From positions 248,001-312,000 of the forward strand of contig NZ_VCLB01000008.1 in NCBI RefSeq assembly GCF_005924265.1: a stretch of 64,000 nucleotides of DNA, in the 5' to 3' direction. Positions within the stretch are counted from its first letter, which is position 1. Each line of letters starts with the position of its first letter. Below the pieces are notes generated by a model that was not told the origin of the DNA, did not search any database, and was given only the letters and a program-made list of their open reading frames with translations. The translations under genes and the position numbers were made by a program. The stretch is from Martelella lutilitoris (GTDB lineage Bacteria > Pseudomonadota > Alphaproteobacteria > Rhizobiales > Rhizobiaceae). Below, in pieces: positions 36,817 to 46,111 of this stretch.

Positions 36817-37833
36817 ATGGACGCCATCATCATTCAGTTTCTGAACGGCCTCGACAAGGGCGCAGCCTATTCGCTGATCGCCCTTGGCCTTACTCTGGTT
36901 TTCGGCACGCTCGGCGTGGTCAACTTCGCCCATGGCGCCCTCTTCATGCTCGGCGCCTTCTGTGCCGTCACCTTCAACGCGCTTCTGACGTGGCCGATCC
37001 AGCCGCCCAAGGCCGAAGGCGCGCTCTTCGCCCCGCGCCCCGTGCCCTACATGGAATACGCCTTCGGCGATTTCGGCGCGGCCGTGATCAACTGGTCCGT
37101 GCCGCTTTCCATCCTGCTCGCCATTCCCGTCATGCTCGTCATCGGCCTTGTGATGGAACGCGGGCTGATCCGCTTCTTCTACAAGCGCCCCCATGCCGAC
37201 CAGATCCTGGTGACCTTTGGTCTCGCCATCGTGCTGCAGGAAATCATCAAGAAGATCTACGGCGCCAATCCCGTGCCCCAGTCCGCCCCGGACGTCTTCG
37301 CCGGAACGGCCAATATCGCCGCCTGGTTCGGCATGACCGACGCCTTCATCGTCTATCCCTGGTGGCGACTGATCTACTTCGTGTTCGCGCTCTTGATCAT
37401 CGGCGCCGTCTTCGCCTTCCTGCAGTTCACGACCTACGGCATGGTCGTGCGCGCCGGCATGCGTGACCGCGAAACGGTCGGCCTTCTCGGCATCGACATC
37501 GAGAAACGCTTCACTGTCGTCTTCGGCATCGCCGCCGTGGTCGCCGGCCTTGCCGGCGTCATGTACACGCCGATCCTGCCGCCGAACTATCATCTCGGCA
37601 TGGATTTCCTGGTGCTGAGCTTCGTCGTGGTCGTTGTCGGCGGCATGGGCTCGCTGCCGGGCGCGATCGTCGCCGGCTTCACCCTCGGCATCCTGCAGTC
37701 CTTTGCCTCGATGAACGAAGTGAAATCCATCATTCCCGGTATCGACCAGGTGATCATCTACCTCGTTGCCGTCATCATTCTCTTGACCATGCCGCGCGGG
37801 CTCATGGGCCGCCGTGGCGTGATGGAGGACTAA
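36817..37833 (+). CDS. Branched-chain-type ABC permease (LivH family)
   Basis: 338 aa inner-membrane permease. The N-terminus is typical ([20 protein letters not shown]), followed by [20 protein letters not shown], and [18 protein letters not shown] near the end is the conserved cytoplasmic coupling region. About eight hydrophobic helices. A loop of roughly 40 residues after helix 2 ([17 protein letters not shown]) is longer than in LivH. I chose the ATG at 36817; GTG at 36802 is possible. It overlaps the ribosome site of the next gene. Confidence 0.92.
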   Translation: MDAIIIQFLNGLDKGAAYSLIALGLTLVFGTLGVVNFAHGALFMLGAFCAVTFNALLTWPIQPPKAEGALFAPRPVPYMEYAFGDFGAAVINWSVPLSILLAIPVMLVIGLVMERGLIRFFYKRPHADQILVTFGLAIVLQEIIKKIYGANPVPQSAPDVFAGTANIAAWFGMTDAFIVYPWWRLIYFVFALLIIGAVFAFLQFTTYGMVVRAGMRDRETVGLLGIDIEKRFTVVFGIAAVVAGLAGVMYTPILPPNYHLGMDFLVLSFVVVVVGGMGSLPGAIVAGFTLGILQSFASMNEVKSIIPGIDQVIIYLVAVIILLTMPRGLMGRRGVMED

Positions 37834-37838
37834 TCCAC

Positions 37839-38984
37839 ATGTTTGCCAATCTCTCGCGCAACGACTGGCTGCTCTACATCGTCTTCTCGGCGATCGTGCT
37901 TCTGGCGCCCATCCTGTTCCTGCCGCTCGGCGCCGCCTACCCGGCGCTCCTGCAGAAATTCGCAATCTTCGGGATCTTCGCCATCGGCTTCAACATCCTG
38001 TTCGGGCTGACAGGCTACCTCTCCTTCGGCCATGCCGCCTTTCTCGGCGTCGGCTCCTATGCCGCCGTCTGGTCGTTCAAGCTGTTCACCATGAACGCCA
38101 TTCCGGCCATCATCTTCGCCGTCATCTGCTCGGGCCTGTTCGCGGCCCTCATCGGCTATGTCAGCCTGCGACGCTCGGGCATCTATTTCTCGATCCTGAC
38201 GCTCGCCTTCGCGCAGATGAGCTATAATCTCGCCTATTCGGTGCTCACCCCGATCACCAACGGCGAGACCGGCCTGCAGCTTTCACAAAGCGATCCGCGC
38301 ATCATCGACCGCATGTTCCTCGCCCCGACCGAGGGCCTGCCATCGCCCGATTTCTTCGGGATAGAGCTTCAGGGCTATGCCGGTTTCTATTTCTGCGCCA
38401 TCGCCCTTCTGGTTTGCTTTTTCCTGACGCTGAGGATCTTCCGCTCGCCCTTCGGCATGATGCTGAAGGCGGTCAAATCCAACCAGAACCGGATGATGTA
38501 TACCGGCTTCAACACGCGTCCCTATCTGCGCTCGGCCTTCATCATTTCCGGCATGTTCGCAGGTCTTGCCGGCGCGCTGATGGCCGTCACCGACCCGCTG
38601 GCGGGCGCGGAGCGCATGCAGTGGACGGCGTCGGGCGAAGTCGTGCTGATGACCATTCTCGGCGGCGTGGGCACCCTGCTTGGCCCGGTCATCGGCGCGG
38701 TGGTGATCAAGTATTTCGAAAACATCTTCTCGTCCTTCAACGATGCCGCGCTGCACAACGCGCTCTCGGCCTTGCCGGATGCGATCGAAACGCCGCTCGT
38801 CGGTCTCCTGTCGCTGTTCGTCGGCGATGGCTGGCACCTGACCCTCGGCCTGATCTTCATGGCCATCGTCATCTTCCTGCCCGGCGGCATCATGGAAGGC
38901 GTCAAACGCCTGCGCGCCCGCTTCTCGGGCGGCGGCGGCGGCCGCAAGGCGCAATCCGCCGCCGACATCCAGCCAGCGGAGTAG
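37839..38984 (+). CDS. Branched-chain-type ABC permease (LivM family)
   Basis: 381 aa permease partner of the LivH-type protein. It has [39 protein letters not shown], and [19 protein letters not shown], the LivM coupling motif. Ribosome site GGAGG overlaps the end of the previous gene, 5 bases away. An Ala/Gly-rich tail ([14 protein letters not shown]) extends beyond the usual end. Confidence 0.93.
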   Translation: MFANLSRNDWLLYIVFSAIVLLAPILFLPLGAAYPALLQKFAIFGIFAIGFNILFGLTGYLSFGHAAFLGVGSYAAVWSFKLFTMNAIPAIIFAVICSGLFAALIGYVSLRRSGIYFSILTLAFAQMSYNLAYSVLTPITNGETGLQLSQSDPRIIDRMFLAPTEGLPSPDFFGIELQGYAGFYFCAIALLVCFFLTLRIFRSPFGMMLKAVKSNQNRMMYTGFNTRPYLRSAFIISGMFAGLAGALMAVTDPLAGAERMQWTASGEVVLMTILGGVGTLLGPVIGAVVIKYFENIFSSFNDAALHNALSALPDAIETPLVGLLSLFVGDGWHLTLGLIFMAIVIFLPGGIMEGVKRLRARFSGGGGGRKAQSAADIQPAE

Positions 38985-38988
38985 ACCC

Positions 38989-39756
38989 ATGGCAGACAAG
39001 AACATCGTCCTGCACGTTGACGACGTCCACAAGAGCTTCGGCGGCCTGCGCGCCCTCTCCGACGTCAATCTCGAGGTCGAAAGCGGCAAGGTTCATGCCA
39101 TCATCGGCCCCAACGGCGCGGGGAAATCCACCCTGCTCAATGTCTGTATCGGTCGCCTGAAGCCGAGCCACGGCAAGGTCGTCTTCGACGGCCAGACGCT
39201 CAACGAGCACGAACCGCACGAGATCAACCAGATGGGCGTCTCCCGCGTGTTCCAGACGCCGGAAATCTTCCCGGACCTGACGCTGATCGAAAATGTCATG
39301 ATCCCGGCCTTTGCCCGCCGCGACGGCGCCTTCCGGCTGAACGCCGTGAAAGCCCTTTCCGGGGAAAAGGAAATTCGCGAGGAGGCCGAATTCACGCTGG
39401 AGGATATCGGCCTTTCCGCCCGCCGCCACCATGAGGCAGGATCGCTGTCGCGCGGTGACAAGCGCCGGCTGGAGCTTGCCATGTGCCTGATCCAGAAGCC
39501 GAAACTCCTGCTGCTCGACGAGCCGACGGCCGGCATGGCCCGCCACGACACCAACATGACCATCGAACTGCTGCAGCGGATCAAGGCCCGTGGCATGACC
39601 AAGGTCATCATCGAACATGACATGCATGTCGTCTTTTCGCTCGCCGACAAGATTTCCGTGCTTGCCCAGGGGCGGATCATCGCCGAAGGTTCTCCCGATC
39701 AGGTGCGCGGCAATCCGAAGGTCAGGGAAGCCTATCTCGGGGAGGCCCACGAATGA
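38989..39756 (+). CDS. ABC importer ATPase (LivG family)
   Basis: 255 aa. Walker A is GPNGAGKST, the Q-loop region reads SRVFQTPEIFPDLT, and Walker B is LLLLDEPTAGM with the H-loop IIEHDMHVV. The signature motif reads LSRGDKRRLE instead of the common LSGGQ, so the Gly-Gly pair is changed to Arg-Gly. It starts 4 bases after the permease and overlaps the second ATPase by 4 bases. Confidence 0.93.
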   Translation: MADKNIVLHVDDVHKSFGGLRALSDVNLEVESGKVHAIIGPNGAGKSTLLNVCIGRLKPSHGKVVFDGQTLNEHEPHEINQMGVSRVFQTPEIFPDLTLIENVMIPAFARRDGAFRLNAVKALSGEKEIREEAEFTLEDIGLSARRHHEAGSLSRGDKRRLELAMCLIQKPKLLLLDEPTAGMARHDTNMTIELLQRIKARGMTKVIIEHDMHVVFSLADKISVLAQGRIIAEGSPDQVRGNPKVREAYLGEAHE

Positions 39757-40523
39757 ACATGGTCATGGAGAAACGCAATTTCGCCGGGGAGCAGATCGCA
39801 GTGTCGGAAACAGTCAATGATGCATTCCTGTCGGTTCGCGACATCCATGCCTGGTACGGCGAAAGCTATATCGTGCAGGGCGTGTCCTTCGACATCAGGA
39901 AAGGCGAAGTGCTTTCCCTTCTCGGGCGCAACGGCGCCGGCAAGACCACGACGCTTCGAACGCTCGCCCGTCTCGACAGCCCAGCCCTCAGCCAGGGAGA
40001 GATCTGGCTCGACGGCGAACCGCTGCACACGAAAAAGGCCTTCCAGGCGGCGCGTTCCGGCGTCCAGCTCGTGCCGGAGGATCGGCGCATCATCGGCGGC
40101 CTGACGGTGGAGGAAAACCTGGTCCTGGCGCAGGTAGCCGGCAACAAGGGCTGGTCTATCGAGGAAGTCTATGATCGCTTTCCGCGGCTCGCAGAACGCC
40201 GCAACCAGGAAGCCGTCACGCTTTCCGGCGGCGAGCAGCAGATGCTGGCCGTTGCCCGCGCTCTCGCCCGCGAGATCAAGGTCCTGTTCCTTGACGAGCC
40301 CTATGAAGGGCTTGCCCCGGTCATCGTGCAGGAGATCGAAAAGATCGTTGGCCAGATCCGCGATCTCGGCATCACAACCATCATCGTCGAGCAGAACGCC
40401 GTTGCGGCCTTGAGGCTCTCCGACCGCGCCGTCATCATGGATACCGGACAGGTGGTCTTTTCCGGCAGCGCCCAGGACGTGCTCGACAACGCCGAACTGC
40501 GCGAGGAATATCTGGCGATCTGA
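39753..40523 (+). CDS. ABC importer ATPase (LivF family)
   Basis: 256 aa. Walker A is GRNGAGKTT, the signature TLSGGEQQML is canonical, Walker B is LFLDEPYEGL and the H-loop is IIVEQNA. The canonical signature here complements the altered one in the partner ATPase. A 25-residue N-terminal extension precedes the first strand (FLSVRDIHAWYG). It is the last gene of the operon, followed by a hairpin terminator. Confidence 0.93.
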   Translation: MNMVMEKRNFAGEQIAVSETVNDAFLSVRDIHAWYGESYIVQGVSFDIRKGEVLSLLGRNGAGKTTTLRTLARLDSPALSQGEIWLDGEPLHTKKAFQAARSGVQLVPEDRRIIGGLTVEENLVLAQVAGNKGWSIEEVYDRFPRLAERRNQEAVTLSGGEQQMLAVARALAREIKVLFLDEPYEGLAPVIVQEIEKIVGQIRDLGITTIIVEQNAVAALRLSDRAVIMDTGQVVFSGSAQDVLDNAELREEYLAI

Positions 40524-40536
40524 TCGTCTATCGGAC

Positions 40537-40575
40537 GACCGGCGGCGGGAATCGCATCTTCCGCCGGTCAATTCC
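40537..40575 (+). terminator. Terminator of the ABC importer operon
   Basis: GACCGGCGG (40537-40545) pairs with CCGCCGGTC (40561-40569); AATTCCTGTTTTC follows on the plus strand. The stem is strong but the T tract is interrupted. Confidence 0.65.
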
Positions 40576-40586
40576 TGTTTTCTTCT

Positions 40587-40606
40587 ATGGTTAACATCTT
40601 TCTAAC
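40587..40606. promoter_or_regulatory. CtrA-like box upstream of the DUF2336 gene
   Basis: ATGGTTAAC followed by CTAAC gives TTAA-N7-CTAAC, one base from the CtrA consensus TTAA-N7-TTAAC. It lies about 150 bases before the DUF2336 gene. Many cell-cycle and envelope genes in this group are CtrA targets, so it is a plausible site, but not tested here. Confidence 0.45.
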
Positions 40607-40751
40607 GATTTCCCCCTAACCTCTTGTCAGATTGAAGACATCCATGCGTCGGGCGAAAGGGCGACTGCCGCTTTTTCGACAACACGGCGTGGCAAAGAAG
40701 AACGGCATCATCCGGCAAAGGCTGCCGGAATGCTCGTCGGGGAGTACGGCC

Positions 40752-41684
40752 TTGGTCGATCGTTACCGGGAACTTGAAGGGCTGAAAAATACACGCAAGC
40801 TCGACGTCGTGCTGATGGCAACGGTCTCGAGCTTCGGCGCTTTGGAAAAACCGAGTGCCGCCGAACGCCGCCGTTTTGTCGAGCTGTTCCCCCCGGTCTA
40901 TGAAGCGTCCACGGCCGAGGCGCGCCGTCAGGCCGTCGCCGCTCTTTCCAGCCATCCTTACGTGCCGCAGGAAATCTGCCACTATATCGGCACCCGTGAG
41001 ATTTCCATCTCGGCGCCCTTCCTTGCCCGCTCGCCGGCGATCTCCGACGAGACACTGACGCGGCTGATCGAGACCATGGGCGAAGAGCATATCCGCGCAA
41101 TCATCCACCGCGCCGACCTGTCGCAGAAGGTCATTCAGGCGCTGATCGGCTGCCACCGCCCGCAGGAGGACGAAACGCCGGAAGGCAATTTCGACGTCAG
41201 GGCCGGCTATCGCGACGAAAGCGAAGCGCTGCGCCAGACGCTGAAGGCCATGGCGGCAAAGGCCGGAAGCGAGGCTGACGACCGTCTCGGCCTGTCGACG
41301 CTTTCGGAACTGCAGACCGCCCTTCTGGTGCGCTTTGCCCGCCGCGGCGAGGGCCCGCTTTTCCTGGAAACCCTCGCCCGCGCGCTCGGCGGCGACCGGG
41401 TGCTTGCCGCCGACATCCTGGCTGAGGCCAGCGGTCGAAGGCTCGCCGTCGCGCTTGTCGCGCTCGGCATGGGAAGGGATGACACGCTCTACGTGCTGCC
41501 GCGCGTGGCGCCGGGTCTTTCAACGGCGGAAATCAGCGCCGATGAGGCGGCGGAGCGTCTGATCGGGACGCTGAAGCCGACGGCCTGCATCGAGGAACTG
41601 CTGGCATGGCAGAACCAGCGCGCCGACGAAGAGGCCACAGCCGCCAAGGACGCACCGCGCCGGCAGAGCCGCCGCTCGGCCTGA
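40752..41684 (+). CDS. DUF2336 domain protein
   Basis: 310 aa from a TTG at 40752, preceded by GGGGAG; the frame is open to ATG at 40632 but those residues look non-native. It is helical, repeat-like sequence (LFPPVYEASTAEARRQAVAA, ISISAPFLARSPAISDETL) typical of DUF2336, a HEAT-like family common in alphaproteobacteria with no settled function. A CtrA-like box lies upstream. Its end is 4 bases from the convergent DUF1491 gene. Confidence 0.82.
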   Translation: MVDRYRELEGLKNTRKLDVVLMATVSSFGALEKPSAAERRRFVELFPPVYEASTAEARRQAVAALSSHPYVPQEICHYIGTREISISAPFLARSPAISDETLTRLIETMGEEHIRAIIHRADLSQKVIQALIGCHRPQEDETPEGNFDVRAGYRDESEALRQTLKAMAAKAGSEADDRLGLSTLSELQTALLVRFARRGEGPLFLETLARALGGDRVLAADILAEASGRRLAVALVALGMGRDDTLYVLPRVAPGLSTAEISADEAAERLIGTLKPTACIEELLAWQNQRADEEATAAKDAPRRQSRRSA

Positions 41685-41688
41685 TTTC

Positions 41689-42039
41689 TCAGGAACCGCC
41701 GCCTTCGTCTGCCACGGCAAACAGCCCCTCGACGCTTTCGGTCTCGAGAACCACGACCCAGAGATCGCTGTCAAAGCGGATTTCCTTCTCAAGCCGTGCC
41801 GCCACGTCTTTACTTGCGGCCATATCCAGACGCTTCTCGAACAACCGGTCTTCGTCGCTCTCGGCGGTGAAAAACTGCGGCGCCGGCATGTACAGGCATT
41901 CGCGCCCGTCGCGCAGCACCTGGCGGATCGCGATCGCCCCGGCGTCGGTCGCGCCCTTGCGCTCCACCACGGCAAAATCGCCGCCGGCAAAGACCCGGCG
42001 CACCAAAGCCGAGACGAAAATATCCGATTTGAGACGCAT
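41689..42039 (-). CDS. DUF1491 family protein
   Basis: 116 aa conserved alphaproteobacterial protein of unknown function. Markers are LKSDIFVSALVRRV at the start, GAIAIRQVLRDGRECLYMPAP and the closing LWVVVLET. No signal or membrane helix is seen. It lies 23 bases after the peptidoglycan-binding gene on the same strand. Confidence 0.88.
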   Translation of the reverse strand: MRLKSDIFVSALVRRVFAGGDFAVVERKGATDAGAIAIRQVLRDGRECLYMPAPQFFTAESDEDRLFEKRLDMAASKDVAARLEKEIRFDSDLWVVVLETESVEGLFAVADEGGGS

Positions 42040-42062
42040 GGCGGGGCTTTCTCCTCAGGCGG

Positions 42063-42983
42063 TCAGAGCGCCCCGATCTCCACAAGCTTGTCGCGCACGG
42101 CCGGGCTCGGCTCGCCGGTTTCCGGCAGGCGATAGTGCTTCTGGAACTCCAGGATCGCCGCGCGGGTATTGGCGCCGGCCACGCCATCGACCGTCACATC
42201 GTCATAGGCAATGTTGACGAGCCCCCGCTGGATCTCGACGACAAGGGCATCGGACGCCGGTGCGGCATCGCCTGATGCGAGAATCTCGGCAACCGGGTCG
42301 GCAGAACCCGCGCCCGCCTTCGTTGCCGCGCGCGGCGTTGGCACCGGTGGCGGTCCGCCATTGCCGCCCTTCAGGGCAGCCAGAAGTCCCGCATCGGCAA
42401 TGCCGGTCTGCGCCAGCCCCTGGTCAGCCTGAAAGGCTGTCACCGCGGCCTCCGTCAGCGGTCCGGTCACGCCGTCGGGCTTGCCCTTGTAGTAGCCGGC
42501 TGCGGCAAGCTGTTCCTGAACCTGGCGGATGATCTCGCGGTCATCGACCACCGCTGGCTGAGCCGGCGGCTCCGCTTCAGGCCGGGGCGCTGCCGCCGGC
42601 GGCTCTTTCTCGACCGATTGCAGGATCGCCATCAGATCGTCGCCGCCGCCGCTTTCAAGCGAAGCAATCTCGACCGGTTGGCTGTTTCCGTCGCCCTCGA
42701 GTTCGATCCGAAAGGTCTCGAAATCCTCCTCGCTCGCCATCCGGCGTCCGGGAACGGCATAGGGGTCTGCGGGCTGGCGCGTCTTCATCAGCGGTTCGGG
42801 ATGCGGGCCCGGCTGGTACCACAGCGCATTGGCGGAAACGAAGCTGAGGACGATGCCGAAAACCAGCGGTCCGCCGACCCATGAAGGGTGGCGGGCAACA
42901 AATGCCCCAATGGCAGATACGCCGCGCCTCGGGAGGGACGGCGCCTTCTTCTTGCTGCGTCTGGTCTTCCTAGCCTTCGCCAT
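42063..42983 (-). CDS. Membrane-anchored peptidoglycan-binding protein
   Basis: 306 aa. A very basic cytoplasmic start (KARKTRRSKKKAP) is followed by one helix (about 36-53) and a periplasmic part. Two peptidoglycan-binding helical domains are present, at about 155-205 (IRQVQEQLAAAGYYKG, AVTAFQADQGL) and about 245-300 (VEIQRGLVNIAYDD, ILEFQKHYRLPETG), joined by a Pro/Ala-rich linker. It probably tethers the inner membrane to the cell wall. It is divergent from DUF5330. Confidence 0.88.
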   Translation of the reverse strand: MAKARKTRRSKKKAPSLPRRGVSAIGAFVARHPSWVGGPLVFGIVLSFVSANALWYQPGPHPEPLMKTRQPADPYAVPGRRMASEEDFETFRIELEGDGNSQPVEIASLESGGGDDLMAILQSVEKEPPAAAPRPEAEPPAQPAVVDDREIIRQVQEQLAAAGYYKGKPDGVTGPLTEAAVTAFQADQGLAQTGIADAGLLAALKGGNGGPPPVPTPRAATKAGAGSADPVAEILASGDAAPASDALVVEIQRGLVNIAYDDVTVDGVAGANTRAAILEFQKHYRLPETGEPSPAVRDKLVEIGAL

Positions 42984-43349
42984 TCATCATCACTCTGTCA
43001 GTCTTCTTCAACCAGGGGTCGTCGCCCTTCGGATTGGCGACAAACTACGCCCTGCGGCTTAACGAAGGGTAATGGATTACAACCACCCCGACCAGTCCGC
43101 AAAATCGCGCCGGAGCCGAAAAAACGACGGATATGGTTAACGGCAGGCCACGGGAAATCCATTTACGCCTGCGCTATGCCACTGTTTTCAAATTATTCTT
43201 CAGCCTGACGCAAAAAAGCGCTCCGCCCGGCACGGCGCGCCGCGACAAGCGGCGGCCCTTTTAGCGGCTCATTTACCGTCCTATGATAGTGATGAAGCGC
43301 GTGACCGCACGGACACGCAGAGCGAAACCCGAGACGGGCAAGGATATCG
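42984..43349. promoter_or_regulatory. Divergent intergenic region (366 bp)
   Basis: No gene is seen. It separates two divergent envelope genes, so it must hold both promoters. It contains the CtrA half-site word ATGGTTAAC at 43133-43141, close to its middle. Confidence 0.45.
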
Positions 43350-43889
43350 ATGAGATTTCTGCTGAAATCGGCGTTCATGATCTTTGTGCTTTTGCTGATC
43401 GTGCCGTTCTTCGCCCCCCTGCTGCTGGGCGACAAGGCCGGGCGCAGCGAGGCCGTGTTGCCGAGCGGCCGCGATATCGGCGGCGCCGTTTCCGCTGCCC
43501 GCGGCACAATCGACTATATGAGCGGCATGTGCGACGAACGACCGGATGTCTGCGATGATGGCGCCGGCCTTCTGGGCTTTCTCGGTCAGCGCGCGCGTCA
43601 GGGCGCGGAGATTGTCTATCTCTATCTCGGCGAGCAATTTGCCGAGGACGAACCGGTGCCCGAACTGGCACCGAAGACAACGCGAGCGGACCAGCCCGCC
43701 GCCGAGGTGACGGTGGTCGAGCGCATGGCCGAGCCCGCCGCAACCCCGACCGACCTCATCCGCACCGGCGCGATCACGCCGGAACCGGAGAGCGCGCCCG
43801 CGCCGCAGATGCCGGCGCCCGCCAACCAGCCGGTGCGCATTTCCGGTCTGCCGGAGAACGTACCGCTGCCCACGCGCCGTCCGCGCTGA
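43350..43889 (+). CDS. DUF5330 domain protein
   Basis: 179 aa. One N-terminal helix or signal anchor (about 5-27) is followed by the conserved ARGTIDYMSGMCDERPDVCD segment, with two cysteines that could pair in the periplasm, and a Pro/Ala-rich tail. This is the DUF5330 pattern, function unknown. Ribosome site AAGGA precedes the ATG by 7 bases. Confidence 0.85.
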   Translation: MRFLLKSAFMIFVLLLIVPFFAPLLLGDKAGRSEAVLPSGRDIGGAVSAARGTIDYMSGMCDERPDVCDDGAGLLGFLGQRARQGAEIVYLYLGEQFAEDEPVPELAPKTTRADQPAAEVTVVERMAEPAATPTDLIRTGAITPEPESAPAPQMPAPANQPVRISGLPENVPLPTRRPR

Positions 43890-43965
43890 CATTCGGTCCC
43901 CGCCCCCGTTTCATTCGCGCGGCGATCGGCGTATACGAGGCGCGAGAAAAGACGAGAGGCGCCTC

Positions 43966-44388
43966 ATGAACGAGAAACTCGACCGGATCATCGATGATTT
44001 TTCCTTCCTGGACGACTGGGAAGATCGCTATCGCTATGTGATCGAACTCGGCAAGCAGCTCCCCGACTTGGCCGAGGATGAAAAGACCGAGGAGAACCGG
44101 GTCCACGGCTGCGCCAGCCAGGTCTGGCTCGTCAGCGAAAAGGATGAGGGAGAGGATCCGGTTATCCGCTTTCGCGGCGATTCGGACGCTTTCATCGTGC
44201 GCGGCCTCGTCTCCATCGTCCTCACCGTTTATTCCGGCGAGAAGGCCTCGGTGATCGCGCGCACTGACGCGATCGACATCTTCCGGCGGATCGGGCTGGT
44301 CGAAAACCTCTCCGCCCAGCGGGCCAACGGCCTCAACGCCATGGTGACGAAGATCCGCGAAACGGCGGCCAGGGCGCTTTCGTCCTGA
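43966..44388 (+). CDS. sufE: SufE family sulfur acceptor
   Basis: 140 aa. SufE takes sulfur from the cysteine desulfurase SufS for iron-sulfur cluster assembly. The acceptor Cys49 is in HGCASQVW, and FSFLDDWEDRYRYVIELG is the family N-terminus. LSAQRANGLNAMV ends the fold. It stands alone, away from a suf operon, as is common in rhizobia. GAGAGG lies before the ATG. Confidence 0.95.
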   Translation: MNEKLDRIIDDFSFLDDWEDRYRYVIELGKQLPDLAEDEKTEENRVHGCASQVWLVSEKDEGEDPVIRFRGDSDAFIVRGLVSIVLTVYSGEKASVIARTDAIDIFRRIGLVENLSAQRANGLNAMVTKIRETAARALSS

Positions 44389-44420
44389 CGCCGTTTCAGG
44401 CCGACAGCTGAGCTTGAGCC

Positions 44421-44945
44421 TCACTCCTCGGCAAACATCGCCGAAATGTCGGGCCGAAAGCCCTCGCCGCCCCAGTGTCGCAGTGTCCGTCTTGGCGGCG
44501 GCGGCGCGTAGTGGCGGGCAAGCGTCAGAAGCGCTGTGCGGACCATCAGCTTTGCCGAACGCACCGGCCATTGCCGTTCCCGCTCCAGCTGCTCCAGGCC
44601 CTTTTCAAAACAGACGAAGTCGAGCAGGACATCGGCAAGTTCCGGCCCGACGGCCACCAGCGCCCGGCTCACGCGCCGGCGCGCATCGAGCGCGCTCACG
44701 GAAATCTCGCCCGCGTCGGCGCGCATCCCCCGCCCCCGGCTCTCAAGTCGCGGCTGAAGCGAAGCCGTGACCCTCGGCTGCATCTGCGCCCGCGTGAAAT
44801 CAGATAGCAGCCGCTCGCCGGCCTCGTGCGCTTCCCCCGTCAGAAACCGGCCGCCGTCGCGACCCTTCAGGCGGGCCAGCATTTCAAGCGGCGTCTTTTC
44901 GCCCGTCCGCACGCCCGTCGCCACACTCTCTTTCCGCTCAGGCAT
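44421..44945 (-). CDS. DUF6456 domain protein
   Basis: 174 aa. The central and C-terminal part (LDARRRVSRALVAVG, VLLDFVCFEKGLEQLER, WPVRSAKLMVRTALLTLARHY) is the DUF6456 helical domain, often found with DNA-binding domains in rhizobia. No separate helix-turn-helix is visible here. It overlaps the DnaA-like gene by 8 bases, so they are probably co-translated. Confidence 0.85.
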   Translation of the reverse strand: MPERKESVATGVRTGEKTPLEMLARLKGRDGGRFLTGEAHEAGERLLSDFTRAQMQPRVTASLQPRLESRGRGMRADAGEISVSALDARRRVSRALVAVGPELADVLLDFVCFEKGLEQLERERQWPVRSAKLMVRTALLTLARHYAPPPPRRTLRHWGGEGFRPDISAMFAEE

Positions 44946-45357
44946 TTTCGCGCACTCCCGCCGCCACGACGACGGAATAGGCGAGCCGCTCCACCGAGGC
45001 GACGAACTCGTCGAAAGCGCGATCGTCGCGCCGGTCCTCGATCACGCGACAGGAATAGGCGACCGTGGTCCGGTCGCGGCCGAAGGCCGCGCCGATCTCG
45101 CTCAACGACAACTGCAGCGTGACATGGCAGACATACATGGCGATCTGCCGGAAATGAGAGACCGACCGGCGACGCTCCTTGAGCGTGACGCGATCGCCCG
45201 CGACCCGCGCCATTTCCCTGGTGATCAGAAGAACGATGCGGCATGCGGTGCGAATGTCGGCCATCTGGCCGGCGCGCTCGAATGACAATGCCCCGGCAAT
45301 CTGGTGGACGAAAGTCTGCTGGAAAGGTGCTGAGGATTCTACTTTGTACTCGTTCAT
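44938..45357 (-). CDS. Orphan DnaA domain IV-type DNA-binding protein
   Basis: 139 aa. The C-terminal half carries a helix-turn-helix like DnaA domain IV (LSLSEIGAAFGRDRTTVAYS), including the GRDRTTV signature that contacts DnaA boxes. The AAA+ motor is absent. It may bind DnaA boxes and compete with, or act beside, DnaA. The ATG at 45357 has GGGAGA upstream; the frame is open to 45498 through AT-rich leader that does not look coding. Confidence 0.88.
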   Translation of the reverse strand: MNEYKVESSAPFQQTFVHQIAGALSFERAGQMADIRTACRIVLLITREMARVAGDRVTLKERRRSVSHFRQIAMYVCHVTLQLSLSEIGAAFGRDRTTVAYSCRVIEDRRDDRAFDEFVASVERLAYSVVVAAGVRENA

Positions 45358-45596
45358 GTCATCTCCCGGCTGAAATAGGTCTGTATTCTTGCACCTGACG
45401 GCAAGACGGGGACGGAAGGCGGCACTCCTCGCGGTCCTTCTTTTGTTTTTATTTATGTATTTTGGCCAAAAATAGGATTTTTTTCCTACTTCGGTCAACC
45501 GTGTCCTTTTACGAGCGGGAAAATGAATATACTCTTAATAATTGCACCCGCAGTCAGATCAATCGCCTTCTCCGGCATCCGCTGACAGCGCTTGCA
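45358..45596. promoter_or_regulatory. AT-rich leader of the DnaA-like gene
   Basis: About 240 bases with no gene seen, much richer in A/T than the surroundings. TAGGA and TCCTA form an inverted repeat around six T residues at 45473-45488, 115 bases upstream of the start. AT-rich leaders next to mucR are typical MucR targets; that is inference. Confidence 0.4.
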
Positions 45597-45632
45597 CCAA
45601 AAAAAATGCCAGCGCGCTTTCGCGGCTGGCAT
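45597..45632 (-). terminator. Intrinsic terminator of mucR
   Basis: ATGCCAGC (45606-45613) pairs with GCTGGCAT (45625-45632) and the minus strand continues into eight T residues. It lies about 56 bases past the mucR stop. Confidence 0.9.
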
Positions 45633-45688
45633 CAAGACAAATAAACCTGTTCGGTGAGGAGCGCTCGTCGGCGTCCGAACCTTGGCGA

Positions 45689-46111
45689 CTAGCGCTTTCG
45701 GCGCTGGCCGAGCCCCATTTCCTTTGCAAGGCGCGACCGGGCCTCGGCGTAAGACGGAGCGACCATCGGATAGTCGACCGGCAGATCCCATTTCTCGCGA
45801 TAGGCATCGGGCGTCAGGTCGTGATGCGTCATCAGGTGGCGCTTCAGCGACTTGAAGGTTCCGCCGCATTCGAGGCAGACAAGATGGTCGCCGCTGATCG
45901 ACTTGCGTACGGAAACCGCCGGTTTCTGCTTTTCGGCAGCCGGGACGCTTTCCTGCGGACGCGCCGTGTTGCTCAGCGCCGCATGCACCTCGCGGATCAG
46001 ACCGGGCAGATCCGTGGTCTGGACCACATGATTGCTGACATAGGCGGCAACGATGTCGGCCGTCAACTCAACGAGGTTCTGGGTCTCTTGTTCGACCACA
46101 GCTTCCGTCAT
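45689..46111 (-). CDS. mucR: Zinc-finger transcriptional regulator MucR/Ros
   Basis: 140 aa H-NS-like regulator that represses AT-rich promoters, including exopolysaccharide, motility and cell-cycle genes. The prokaryotic zinc finger has Cys79, Cys82, His92 and His96/97 in [39 protein letters not shown] and the basic tail (GLGQRRKR) are family signatures. The N-terminal region ([13 protein letters not shown]) mediates oligomerisation. It is preceded by a long AT-rich region, consistent with self-repression, and ends at a strong terminator. Confidence 0.96.
   Translation of the reverse strand: MTEAVVEQETQNLVELTADIVAAYVSNHVVQTTDLPGLIREVHAALSNTARPQESVPAAEKQKPAVSVRKSISGDHLVCLECGGTFKSLKRHLMTHHDLTPDAYREKWDLPVDYPMVAPSYAEARSRLAKEMGLGQRRKR

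Noticed and set aside
35392-40523. Urea transporter (urtABCDE) as identity of the ABC operon
   Set aside because: Gene order fits, but the binding-protein start and the ATPase sequences do not show urea-system features, and no urease genes are near.
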